From Clostridia bacterium (lineage in GTDB: Bacteria; Bacillota; Clostridia; Christensenellales; Borkfalkiaceae): a DNA stretch of 30,830 nt. The first letter of the stretch is position 1, and the number at the start of each line of letters is the position of its first letter. The notes beneath the pieces are model-generated. The model saw only the letters and a list, made by a program, of their open reading frames with translations, made no database searches and was not told the DNA's origin. The stretch spans positions 1-30,830 of the forward strand of contig CAAGHC010000098.1 in NCBI GenBank assembly GCA_900769565.1, in the 5' to 3' direction. Below, one piece after another: positions 22,891-29,144 of the stretch. Made by a program: the position numbers and the translations under genes.

Positions 22891-23426
22891 TATTCCCATG
22901 TTTTATTGTTTAGTTCATTAAATAATTCATTAATATTTTTTGCTTTTACTGTAAAATATCTTTTTGAAGAAAACATTCCGCCACGTGTTTTTTTACGATA
23001 ATCTAATTGTTTAAGATTGCCAAATAAAAACATCTGCATTTCGCTATTGGCAAGTTCTTCTTTTCTCCAATCGGCACAAAGCTCCAATTTTTCCTTTGCT
23101 ATCAAGATAATTTCTTCTTCTGATTGTTGCGTGTTGTTCCACGCTATTTTAAGTTGCTTACCATTTAAAATTATTTTTGCTTTTATTTCAGCAATATAAT
23201 TTACGTTTTTATCCCAATATGCGCCAAAATATTTTGCTCTTCTATGGGAATATGTTTTTATATTTGGGCACAGATAAAACCCCTTATCGATTTCTTCTTT
23301 AGTGCCCCTACAATTGATTACGTCTAGAATATTTTGCCAATCGTTTTGAATTATTGAAATATATTTGTCGGATAATTCTTTTAGGAAAGCATTTATTTCT
23401 TGTTTTATATCTTCTCGATTATTCAT
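22890..23426 (-). CDS. 178-aa protein of unknown function
   Basis: 178 aa, ATG at 23426. I do not recognise the family. The first 50 residues are helical and charged (EDIKQEINAFLKELSDKYIS). The middle is probably mixed alpha/beta with several aromatic residues (YFGAYWDKNVNYIAEIKAKI). The last part is basic (LDYRKKTRGGMFSSKRYFTV). No signal peptide or membrane helix. Three Cys (in CRGT, LCPN and LCAD contexts) are too far apart for an obvious zinc site. Its AAGGAGAG ribosome site lies inside leader hairpin copy B. It sits downstream of the nuclease gene, whose tail carries its promoter, and could be a partner or inhibitor of that nuclease; this is inference. Confidence 0.7.
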   Translation of the reverse strand: MNNREDIKQEINAFLKELSDKYISIIQNDWQNILDVINCRGTKEEIDKGFYLCPNIKTYSHRRAKYFGAYWDKNVNYIAEIKAKIILNGKQLKIAWNNTQQSEEEIILIAKEKLELCADWRKEELANSEMQMFLFGNLKQLDYRKKTRGGMFSSKRYFTVKAKNINELFNELNNKTWE

Positions 23427-23430
23427 ACGA

Positions 23431-23461
23431 AAACTCTCCTTGTGTTTTACAAGAAGAGTTT
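23431..23461 (-). promoter_or_regulatory. Leader hairpin hiding the ribosome site, copy B
   Basis: In the mRNA, AAACTCTTCTTG (23461-23450) pairs with CAAGGAGAGTTT (23442-23431) over 12 bp with a single G-U pair. Where copy A has two G-U pairs, this copy has one G-U and one A-U, so pairing is kept although bases differ. The GGAG site is inside the stem, five bases from the ATG. Confidence 0.7.
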
Positions 23462-23489
23462 AACATATCTATTGTACCAAATTTGGGAT
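23445..23489 (-). repeat. Duplicated promoter/leader segment, copy B
   Basis: Partner of 22846-22890. The -10 is TACAAT (23476-23471), touching CCAAATTTGG (23477-23486). The palindrome lies within the last codons of the nuclease gene (Pro-Asn-Leu-Val). No good -35 is present. Confidence 0.8.
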
Positions 23490-24482
23490 TGTTGCAACAT
23501 TTTCACAGAATTCAAAATAATCTTTCAAACAGTTCTCTATCCAAGCGTTAAGCTCTTCGTAAGTAAGTTCTTCGGTAAACGTTTTCTTTACAATTTTAAC
23601 TCTATTTTTATATTTTTTATTTATCCAATCCAATTTGCTTTTTTCAAACGTTAAATTTTGAAACTCTTGCATGCGAGTAAAAGGATTTTTCCACCCCTTA
23701 TTCGTATCCCATATTTTTATCCAAGCGGTTGTTCCCCAATCTCTAAAAAAGAACCCAAGTTCTGCTGTTACATTGTTGGGTAAACTCTTTTGGATAAAAG
23801 TTTCTGCATATTTCCCTTGATAAACCCTCGAACGATAATGGTTTATATAAAAAGAATCGCAATATTTTTTAATATTCTCATCGCTATAATTCGTAAATAT
23901 TAAAAAATTTTTACGCCACTCATTGATAGGTACATCCTTGTAATCAACAAACAATTTATTAAGAGATTTAATATGTTCAATATAATAATCTAAAACTTCA
24001 CTGCCCGTTTTCTCTATATCGTTAAAAATATCATATATGTTTTTAATATCAAAAATATCCCAACCAACTCGCTCGCTTTCTGTCGGTGATAATTTTGCAG
24101 TTTTATAATAAATCTTTTTTATAAAAACTTCCGAACATTTATGAATTCTTTTTAATTCATCCGAGTATATGTTTATTGATTGTTCGTAACGAGCCAATTG
24201 CCCCGTATGTTCTTCTGAAAAAACCTTATCTTCTATTGCAATACAAAATACTTTATCTTCATATTTGAAATCCACAAGAATATCTATTTTATCCAATTGA
24301 GCTTTTGTTTGTAATTGGCTTACTTTTTGAATATCAAAATCTTTTATCCCTGTAAATTTACCTAAAAGTTTTTCGCATGCTTGTTTTATCTTTTCATTTT
24401 CGCAATTATGGTTTTCAAACAACCATCTTAAAAAAGCGTCTTGAGATAATTCTTTAGTTGCGTAATCAAATAAATTTTTCAT
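23469..24482 (-). CDS. PD-(D/E)XK superfamily nuclease
   Basis: 337 aa from ATG 24482, which has AAGGA eight bases upstream; the longer open frame would overlap the regulator. The N-terminal ELSQDAFLRWLFENH and the core LDKIDILVDF, IAIEDKVFSEEHTGQLARYE are typical of the PDDEXK_4-type branch: predicted catalytic residues are Asp67, Glu84 and Lys86, then Gln95. The remainder is mixed helical with Trp-rich segments (FRDWGTTAWIKIWDTNKGW) that may bind DNA or a partner. It starts four bases after the WYL gene, so the two are cotranscribed. This branch is common in phage-defence and mobile loci, but its exact target is unknown. All catalytic residues are present. Confidence 0.82.
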   Translation of the reverse strand: MKNLFDYATKELSQDAFLRWLFENHNCENEKIKQACEKLLGKFTGIKDFDIQKVSQLQTKAQLDKIDILVDFKYEDKVFCIAIEDKVFSEEHTGQLARYEQSINIYSDELKRIHKCSEVFIKKIYYKTAKLSPTESERVGWDIFDIKNIYDIFNDIEKTGSEVLDYYIEHIKSLNKLFVDYKDVPINEWRKNFLIFTNYSDENIKKYCDSFYINHYRSRVYQGKYAETFIQKSLPNNVTAELGFFFRDWGTTAWIKIWDTNKGWKNPFTRMQEFQNLTFEKSKLDWINKKYKNRVKIVKKTFTEELTYEELNAWIENCLKDYFEFCENVATIPNLVQ

Positions 24483-24486
24483 TTGT

Positions 24487-25476
24487 TTAATCCTTATATT
24501 TTTCGTTTGCGACTTGAACATTTTTCTTTATTCGTTCTCTTAATTCTAATGGCGATAATATTTCAACGGCGTTCATGTATTGCATTGACCAGTATTCCAT
24601 TGCATTTATACTTGCTTTAACCTTAATTAAAAAACGTCCGTCTTCTCTCTCTTCTATCCTAATATCCTTTCCAAACCAGTCTATAATTTGGTCTAACGCC
24701 CAGCCGTCTGCAATAAATTCAACTGCTTTTGGCTCGTCGTAAAACATATACGGCATAGAAGAAGAAAAACGTTTATAATCAATGCCACTTTCAAAACCAT
24801 TAACTGATTTTAATGGCGTTCGATTTTTATCTACAAGTTCAATATCAGTAATTCTATCCATACGATAATATTGAATATGTTCCCATTTTTCATTATACCC
24901 CATTAAATAATAGCGTTGATTATGCAATATCATTTGATAAGGGCTAACCGTATGAATTGCACTTCGGTGCATTTTCTTATCTGTGCCATATTTATTATAA
25001 TCAAACTTAATTTGCTTATCCGTTTCAATGGCTTCGTCAATAATTTCAATGTTATAAAAAACGGCGACATTTTCTGTTTTATTCCATTCTTGCACTGAAT
25101 AGATATTTTTAACGTGCTTTTTGAAATACTTATTCGCCTGACCACAAAGTTTTTCAATTAACTCTTTTGATTGCTTCGGCGTAATATGTTTACTTGACAA
25201 TACGCCGTCTATTAAGAGTTTTAGTTCGCTATCATCAAACGTGCGTTCGGCAAGATATGAGCCTTTTTTGGTTGTTTCAATATCGTATCCCGCTTCGTTA
25301 AGTAGTGATATGTTTCTACCGATTGCTTTTCTTTCAATTACTAGTCCATATTCACTCTCTAAAAGTTCAACTATTCTGTCGTGTTTTATAGGGTGCTCAC
25401 AGTCGCTATACTTTTCTAAAATTTGCAAAACCCTAATTAGCGCTAACTTTTTTGGTTCAAAACTTTCCATTTCCAT
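24487..25476 (-). CDS. WYL-domain transcriptional regulator
   Basis: 329 aa. An N-terminal winged helix-turn-helix (about 10-75, ALIRVLQILEKYS to KAIGRNISLLNEAGYDI) is followed by the WYL domain (RYYLMGY at 188-194, YRMDRI at 204-209) and a C-terminal WCX-type region (about 245-325). WYL proteins bind nucleic-acid-like ligands, and members such as BrxR and CapW repress defence operons. It leads the nuclease gene and has its own promoter. A CCAAATTTGG-type element beside the -10 recurs at three promoters in the island, a plausible operator for this protein. The ATG at 25476 or the one two codons later may be used. Confidence 0.88.
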   Translation of the reverse strand: MEMESFEPKKLALIRVLQILEKYSDCEHPIKHDRIVELLESEYGLVIERKAIGRNISLLNEAGYDIETTKKGSYLAERTFDDSELKLLIDGVLSSKHITPKQSKELIEKLCGQANKYFKKHVKNIYSVQEWNKTENVAVFYNIEIIDEAIETDKQIKFDYNKYGTDKKMHRSAIHTVSPYQMILHNQRYYLMGYNEKWEHIQYYRMDRITDIELVDKNRTPLKSVNGFESGIDYKRFSSSMPYMFYDEPKAVEFIADGWALDQIIDWFGKDIRIEEREDGRFLIKVKASINAMEYWSMQYMNAVEILSPLELRERIKKNVQVANEKYKD

Positions 25477-25499
25477 ATTACCTTTATTTTAGTATATTT

Positions 25500-25528
25500 A
25501 TTATACCAAAATTGTCGCAATAAATCAA
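25500..25528 (-). promoter_or_regulatory. Promoter of the WYL-nuclease operon
   Basis: Minus strand TTGATT (25528-25523), 17-bp spacer, TATAAT (25505-25500), with AATTTTGG touching the -10, resembling half of the CCAAATTTGG palindrome at the two downstream promoters. The -35 overlaps the end of the DnaB-like gene. Confidence 0.7.
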
Positions 25529-26214
25529 GGTGTTTTAGGAATTTCATTAAAGGTTAAAGAGTTATTATCAAATTTTAAATTTATCCAAGGACTAAAATAT
25601 TCATCCAAATCTTTATCAATTCTAATTTCAGCCACGCCTTTTTCAATTAAACCATCTCTAATTTCTTTTTCTGTTGCAGTTCTATCAGGGCGATTTATCG
25701 TTATGATTTTATCGGCATATTTTATTAACGACTTGTGCCTTAAATCAATATAGCAAGAACATCTTTTATATGAGCTTTTATGTCCATCTGTAATTACTAT
25801 CGCAACGTTTAACTTTTCGGCTAATTTTTTTAATTTTATTGTTGTTTCTTTCTCTGAGCAACCATCTCTATTAAATAAATCAACTGCATTATCTATAAAC
25901 ACAGCATCTATATCATATTTGATTTTATGTTCTGCAACCAAAATCAATATTTCTTCAAAATCAACAATGTTATCATATAAATAAAAATTCTTATTTTCTT
26001 TAACGTTTAACAGTTGTAGCCTTTCTATTGCCTTGTGATTATTCGTTTGCATAGTAAAAAACAAAGTCTTTTGTTTATCTATGGTTTTTTCTATCATAGA
26101 ACACATAAAACAGGTTTTTCCTATTGCAGGTCTTGCTCCTATAACCACTAAGTCTCCTTTATAAATTTTTAAGTGCTTGTCCAAACTTTCAAAACCCGTA
26201 TATATTCTATCCAT
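25525..26214 (-). CDS. Stand-alone DnaB-type RecA-fold ATPase
   Basis: 229 aa from ATG 26214 (AAGGAG upstream); the longer open frame starts in the promoter region. It resembles only the C-terminal ATPase domain of the replicative helicase DnaB: Walker A GARPAIGKT at 26-34, Walker B DAVFIDN at 103-109, a Thr/Met-Gln sensor (FFTMQTNN), and IDLRHKSLIKYADKIITINR, equivalent to DnaB's DLRxSGxIEQDAD region with an arginine-finger-like Arg. The N-terminal DnaB domain is missing, so it is unlikely to be a normal helicase. Such truncated forms occur on mobile elements. It has its own upstream region and lies just before the WYL operon. Confidence 0.75.
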   Translation of the reverse strand: MDRIYTGFESLDKHLKIYKGDLVVIGARPAIGKTCFMCSMIEKTIDKQKTLFFTMQTNNHKAIERLQLLNVKENKNFYLYDNIVDFEEILILVAEHKIKYDIDAVFIDNAVDLFNRDGCSEKETTIKLKKLAEKLNVAIVITDGHKSSYKRCSCYIDLRHKSLIKYADKIITINRPDRTATEKEIRDGLIEKGVAEIRIDKDLDEYFSPWINLKFDNNSLTFNEIPKTP

Positions 26215-26292
26215 AAATTTCTCCTTTTGTTTTATAATACAAAATTTATTGTCCCAAAAATAGTACAATATAAGCAAAAGTGTAGCACACTA

Positions 26293-26338
26293 TACTTTTT
26301 GCTTTGCAAAGTCGTGTGTTTTTGCAAAGCAAAAAGTA
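26293..26338. repeat. Perfect 18-bp inverted repeat
   Basis: TACTTTTTGCTTTGCAAA (26293-26310) and its exact reverse complement (26321-26338) around a 10-nt loop. Long and perfect, with A/T-rich ends, it could act as a two-way terminator or be a remnant of a mobile repeat. Confidence 0.8.
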
Positions 26339-26365
26339 AAGAGTAGCAATATTTTGCTACTCTTT
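26338..26365. terminator. Terminator-like hairpin
   Basis: AAAGAGTAGCAA (26338-26349) and TTGCTACTCTTT (26354-26365), a perfect 12-bp stem with a 4-nt loop and T/A runs on both sides. It directly adjoins the 18-bp inverted repeat. Confidence 0.65.
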
Positions 26366-26396
26366 TACAATGCCCTAAAAAATCCCTATGGGAAAC

Positions 26397-26420
26397 GCCC
26401 TTAACACCGTTCTTTTTGTT
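26397..26420 (-). repeat. tRNA-Glu 3' flank, right (inverted) copy
   Basis: Reverse complement matches 22445-22468 at 23 of 24 bases. Just upstream on the same strand ATTGTGGTAAAA followed by CAT matches the promoter region near 21969-21986, so this copy looks like the tRNA-Glu locus with the RNA genes deleted. Confidence 0.7.
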
Positions 26421-26489
26421 TATGCTCTTTTACCACAATCGCCTTACACACCTAGCAACTATGAAGTTAAAAAAATTTTTGCTTTGATA

Positions 26490-26518
26490 TTGCATTTTTT
26501 ACTTTTATAAAGTACAAT
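26490..26518 (+). promoter_or_regulatory. Promoter of the nucleoside hydrolase gene
   Basis: TTGCAT (26490-26495), 17-bp spacer, TACAAT (26513-26518), about 35 bases before the chosen start. Confidence 0.75.
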
Positions 26519-26555
26519 ATTATATATGAAAAAATTTTTTATTAAGGAAAATTCA

Positions 26556-27497
26556 ATGCAAAAAAATAGAATTAAAGTTATTATAGATACAGACCCCGGC
26601 GTGGACGATTCTGTTTGCCTTATCAACGCTTTCTTCGACGAAAATATTGATATTAAACTTATTTCCACGGTTTCTGGCAACGTTAGTTTAAAAAAAGGCA
26701 CTAGAAACGCTCTTCATCTTTTAGATTTGTTTAATTTAGACATTCCCGTCGCAAAGGGCGCTTGTAAGCCTATGGCGAGAGAGTGTAAAGATGCTGAATT
26801 TATTCACCAAGCCGAGGGGCTAGGTGGCTACCTCCCCCCGAAAGACACCGTTCGCAAACCATTAGAAGAAAATGCGATAGATGCCATCTACCGTATAATT
26901 TCAGATGGCGACGGGGATATCGTGCCTATTATTTTAGGACCGCAAACTAACTTTGGCTTGCTTTTTACAAAATACCCCGACGTAATTAAAAAAATACCAC
27001 AAATCGTATTTATGGGTGGGTCGCCGTTTGGTGCTAAAGGATACGTTGATTATATTTCCTTTAACATTTCTTCAGACCCCGAAGCATTCAAAATTGTGCT
27101 TGATAGCGGTATTCCACTTACTATGATACCATCTAATATAGGTAGAAGCGTTGCGCATTTGACCGAGGCGTACGTTGATAAACTTCGTGCTGTAAACGAC
27201 GTGGGCGAACTTTTATACAGAATGTACAGCATGTACTGGGAACCTAATTACCCCGATAAACGTGTTGCAACTAACGACATTTGCGCACTTTATTCATTAG
27301 TTTATCCGGAAATTTTTAAGAGCGAACAGGTTTCGGTAACCGTAAACACCACCGACGCACCCGGCAAAACTATCGTTGACTTTAACGGTACGGGACACGT
27401 AAAAATGATTACGGGTGCAAACAGGGATGCTTTTTTATCATTGCTTGATAGCGAACTGAATAAAATGAACGGCATTGACCTTAAACTGCACGATTAA
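26556..27497 (+). CDS. Inosine-uridine preferring nucleoside hydrolase
   Basis: 313 aa from the ATG preceded by AAGGA; an ATG ten codons earlier has no ribosome site and lies at the predicted transcription start. It splits the N-glycosidic bond of ribonucleosides for salvage. The metal-binding signature DTDPGVDDS is at 11-19; VAKGACKPM, IILGPQTNFGLLF, FMGGSPFGAKGY and the Asn/Asp positions FNISSDPEAF and NDICAL are the usual active-site segments. Normal length. Substrate preference among purine and pyrimidine nucleosides cannot be told. Its stop overlaps that of the convergent 41-aa gene. Confidence 0.93.
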   Translation: MQKNRIKVIIDTDPGVDDSVCLINAFFDENIDIKLISTVSGNVSLKKGTRNALHLLDLFNLDIPVAKGACKPMARECKDAEFIHQAEGLGGYLPPKDTVRKPLEENAIDAIYRIISDGDGDIVPIILGPQTNFGLLFTKYPDVIKKIPQIVFMGGSPFGAKGYVDYISFNISSDPEAFKIVLDSGIPLTMIPSNIGRSVAHLTEAYVDKLRAVNDVGELLYRMYSMYWEPNYPDKRVATNDICALYSLVYPEIFKSEQVSVTVNTTDAPGKTIVDFNGTGHVKMITGANRDAFLSLLDSELNKMNGIDLKLHD

Positions 27498-27619
27498 AGC
27501 CCCATAGCAAAACATACTAGATAGCATGCAACTACTACGGTTAAAAAGATAAAGAGCAGTATCTCTTTTAATCTACTAATCTTTTTCCTTTTCCTTTTAG
27601 CGACGTTTGTTTTTTCCAT
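27494..27619 (-). CDS. 41-aa single-pass membrane protein
   Basis: ATG at 27619 with AGGAG eight bases upstream. The start is very basic (MEKTNVAKRKRKKISRLK) and is followed by one hydrophobic helix (EILLFIFLTVVVACYLVCFAMGL) that runs to the C-terminus, so it should insert with the tail in or across the membrane. The stop codon overlaps the nucleoside hydrolase stop. TGACA-GCGTAT-TGTCA, an inverted repeat, lies about 45 bases upstream and may be regulatory. No family recognised; a real but uncharacterised small gene is likely because of the good ribosome site. Confidence 0.6.
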   Translation of the reverse strand: MEKTNVAKRKRKKISRLKEILLFIFLTVVVACYLVCFAMGL

Positions 27620-27692
27620 ATCCCTTTCTCCTTTGTTTTTCGTCGCTATTTTAACAAACGTTTTTGACAGCGTATTGTCATATTAAAATAAA

Positions 27693-27721
27693 AAAACGCA
27701 CTTTGGAATAAAGTGCGTTTT
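27693..27721 (-). terminator. Terminator of the acyltransferase gene
   Basis: AAAACGCACTTT (27693-27704) and AAAGTGCGTTTT (27710-27721) with a 5-nt loop; T-rich on both strands. It lies 12 bases after the gene's stop. Confidence 0.88.
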
Positions 27722-27733
27722 GTTTTTTTAATG

Positions 27734-29005
27734 TTATTTTTCAAACTTAAAGTCTTGCCATTTTCCACCGTTAAGCCTGTGAATTTCTTCGGTTACAAGG
27801 AAAAACTTTTCAACCACGTTTTCGCTAGGATAAAATTCCATAAACTCACCGTTATAAAAGGTGTAAAAACGGGTTATATCCGTACACATTCCGTAGGTAG
27901 GCACGTCCTTACTGTCAAGGTGGAAGGTATATTTTTCACCATCACGAGTTCCGTCGTAAGTTAAACCCGTTCGGTCGATTGTAAGCGTACCTTCGCCAGA
28001 GATAAGCGAAGTCGCTTGGTCTTTAAGTTTGCCATACTTGGGCAAAGTGCCAAGTTTTACTTTTGCGCTAAACGAATAGCCATCTGCCTTGACTTCTTCT
28101 CTAATAACTTCCCTTTGCCAGTTAAACCACGCCGTTTGAGTTTCTGGGATAACGCAACTTTGGTCAAACGGAACCATTTCGTAAGTGGGTTTTAAGGTCA
28201 TGCCGTTTCCACACTCGGTACAATAAAAACGGTTGCCGTCGCTCTTCATCACGTGTTGCTTTTTACACTTGGGGCAAATAAACAATAAATTTTCTAAATC
28301 TTCTGCACCGTTATCGCCTATATCGTACTCGTAACCCTTTTGCTTGTTCCACTTGTAGTCGTCGTGGTATAATTTTTCATTCACTATATCTTCAATTTGT
28401 TCAGGGGTGAGATTTTGAATTTCTTCAGGCGTGAACATTCTATCAAAATCCACTTCTACCCTACCTATTCTATCTTTTAAATTATATTTGGGCGTAGTTA
28501 AATAGCCACCTTTAATTACCGAGTAGTAAACGGGCAACTTAAAGTGCTTTATAAGTTTGCCCGTACCGATTGCAACCGGTTGATTTGCACCAGAAATAGA
28601 GTTCATTCCTTCGGGGAAAAGCACTATTTTGCCTTGGTTTTTAAGTATCCTAGTAACTTCTTTTATCGTATAACTGTCGGGATAGAAATTCTTTTTAGGA
28701 ATAACCTTCAATAATTTAAATACAAGTGCTAAATGTGAACGGTAAAATTCGTTATAACCTGCCACGTAGTTGTATTTATTTGGAAGTAACGGAACGCCCG
28801 TAAACATATAATCTGCTCTCGACGAGTGATTAGATATAAATATATACGGCCCTTTTTCCTTTCTAAAATCAAACTTAAAATTATATTTTACGTTGTATTT
28901 TTTTGCTACGAAAGTTTTCCAAACCCAACCCAAAAGCCCGTACATTGCACCCGGCTTTTGCGCTTTTTTTGAATACATTATTTGTTCATTTGTTAACTTG
29001 TCCAT
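27734..29005 (-). CDS. PlsC-type acyltransferase with zinc ribbon
   Basis: 423 aa. Residues 30-215 form a PlsC-type glycerophospholipid acyltransferase domain: NHSSRAD with His60 and Asp65 of the HX4D motif, the substrate loop FPEGMNS at 130-136, and a third motif near KLPVYYSVIKGG. It would transfer an acyl chain to lysophosphatidate or a related lipid. Unusually, residues 244-265 add a four-Cys zinc ribbon (Cys244, Cys247, Cys262, Cys265) and a beta-rich tail of about 150 residues, making it nearly twice the length of a simple PlsC. There is no obvious signal peptide. It has its own promoter and terminator. The exact acceptor is unknown. Confidence 0.87.
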   Translation of the reverse strand: MDKLTNEQIMYSKKAQKPGAMYGLLGWVWKTFVAKKYNVKYNFKFDFRKEKGPYIFISNHSSRADYMFTGVPLLPNKYNYVAGYNEFYRSHLALVFKLLKVIPKKNFYPDSYTIKEVTRILKNQGKIVLFPEGMNSISGANQPVAIGTGKLIKHFKLPVYYSVIKGGYLTTPKYNLKDRIGRVEVDFDRMFTPEEIQNLTPEQIEDIVNEKLYHDDYKWNKQKGYEYDIGDNGAEDLENLLFICPKCKKQHVMKSDGNRFYCTECGNGMTLKPTYEMVPFDQSCVIPETQTAWFNWQREVIREEVKADGYSFSAKVKLGTLPKYGKLKDQATSLISGEGTLTIDRTGLTYDGTRDGEKYTFHLDSKDVPTYGMCTDITRFYTFYNGEFMEFYPSENVVEKFFLVTEEIHRLNGGKWQDFKFEK

Positions 29006-29032
29006 ACATCTCTCCTATAACTTTCTCTATAC

Positions 29033-29061
29033 ATAATACCATAAATTTTTAATAATGTTAA
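29033..29061 (-). promoter_or_regulatory. Promoter of the acyltransferase gene
   Basis: Minus strand TTAACA (29061-29056), 17-bp spacer, TATTAT (29038-29033), about 25 bases before the ATG. Confidence 0.65.
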
Positions 29062-29093
29062 TAGGTAACCTAAAAAAAGTTAAAAAACAATAA

Positions 29094-29128
29094 AAAAGCA
29101 CTCGATTTAGATATAAACGAGTGCTTTT
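29094..29128 (-). terminator. Terminator of gpmI
   Basis: AAAAGCACTCG (29094-29104) and CGAGTGCTTTT (29118-29128) around a 13-nt loop, with a six-T run on the minus strand, 17 bases after the stop. Confidence 0.85.
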
Positions 29129-29144
29129 GGTTTAACCGTTTTTA

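Larger units (their letters stand above)
26215..26555. other. Non-coding gap at the island's right edge
   Basis: About 340 bases without a gene. It holds the leader of the DnaB-like gene (with a further TTTGGGACAAT, like the island's promoter motif), a perfect 18-bp inverted repeat, a terminator-like hairpin, the right copy of the tRNA-Glu flank, and the nucleoside hydrolase promoter. Confidence 0.8.
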
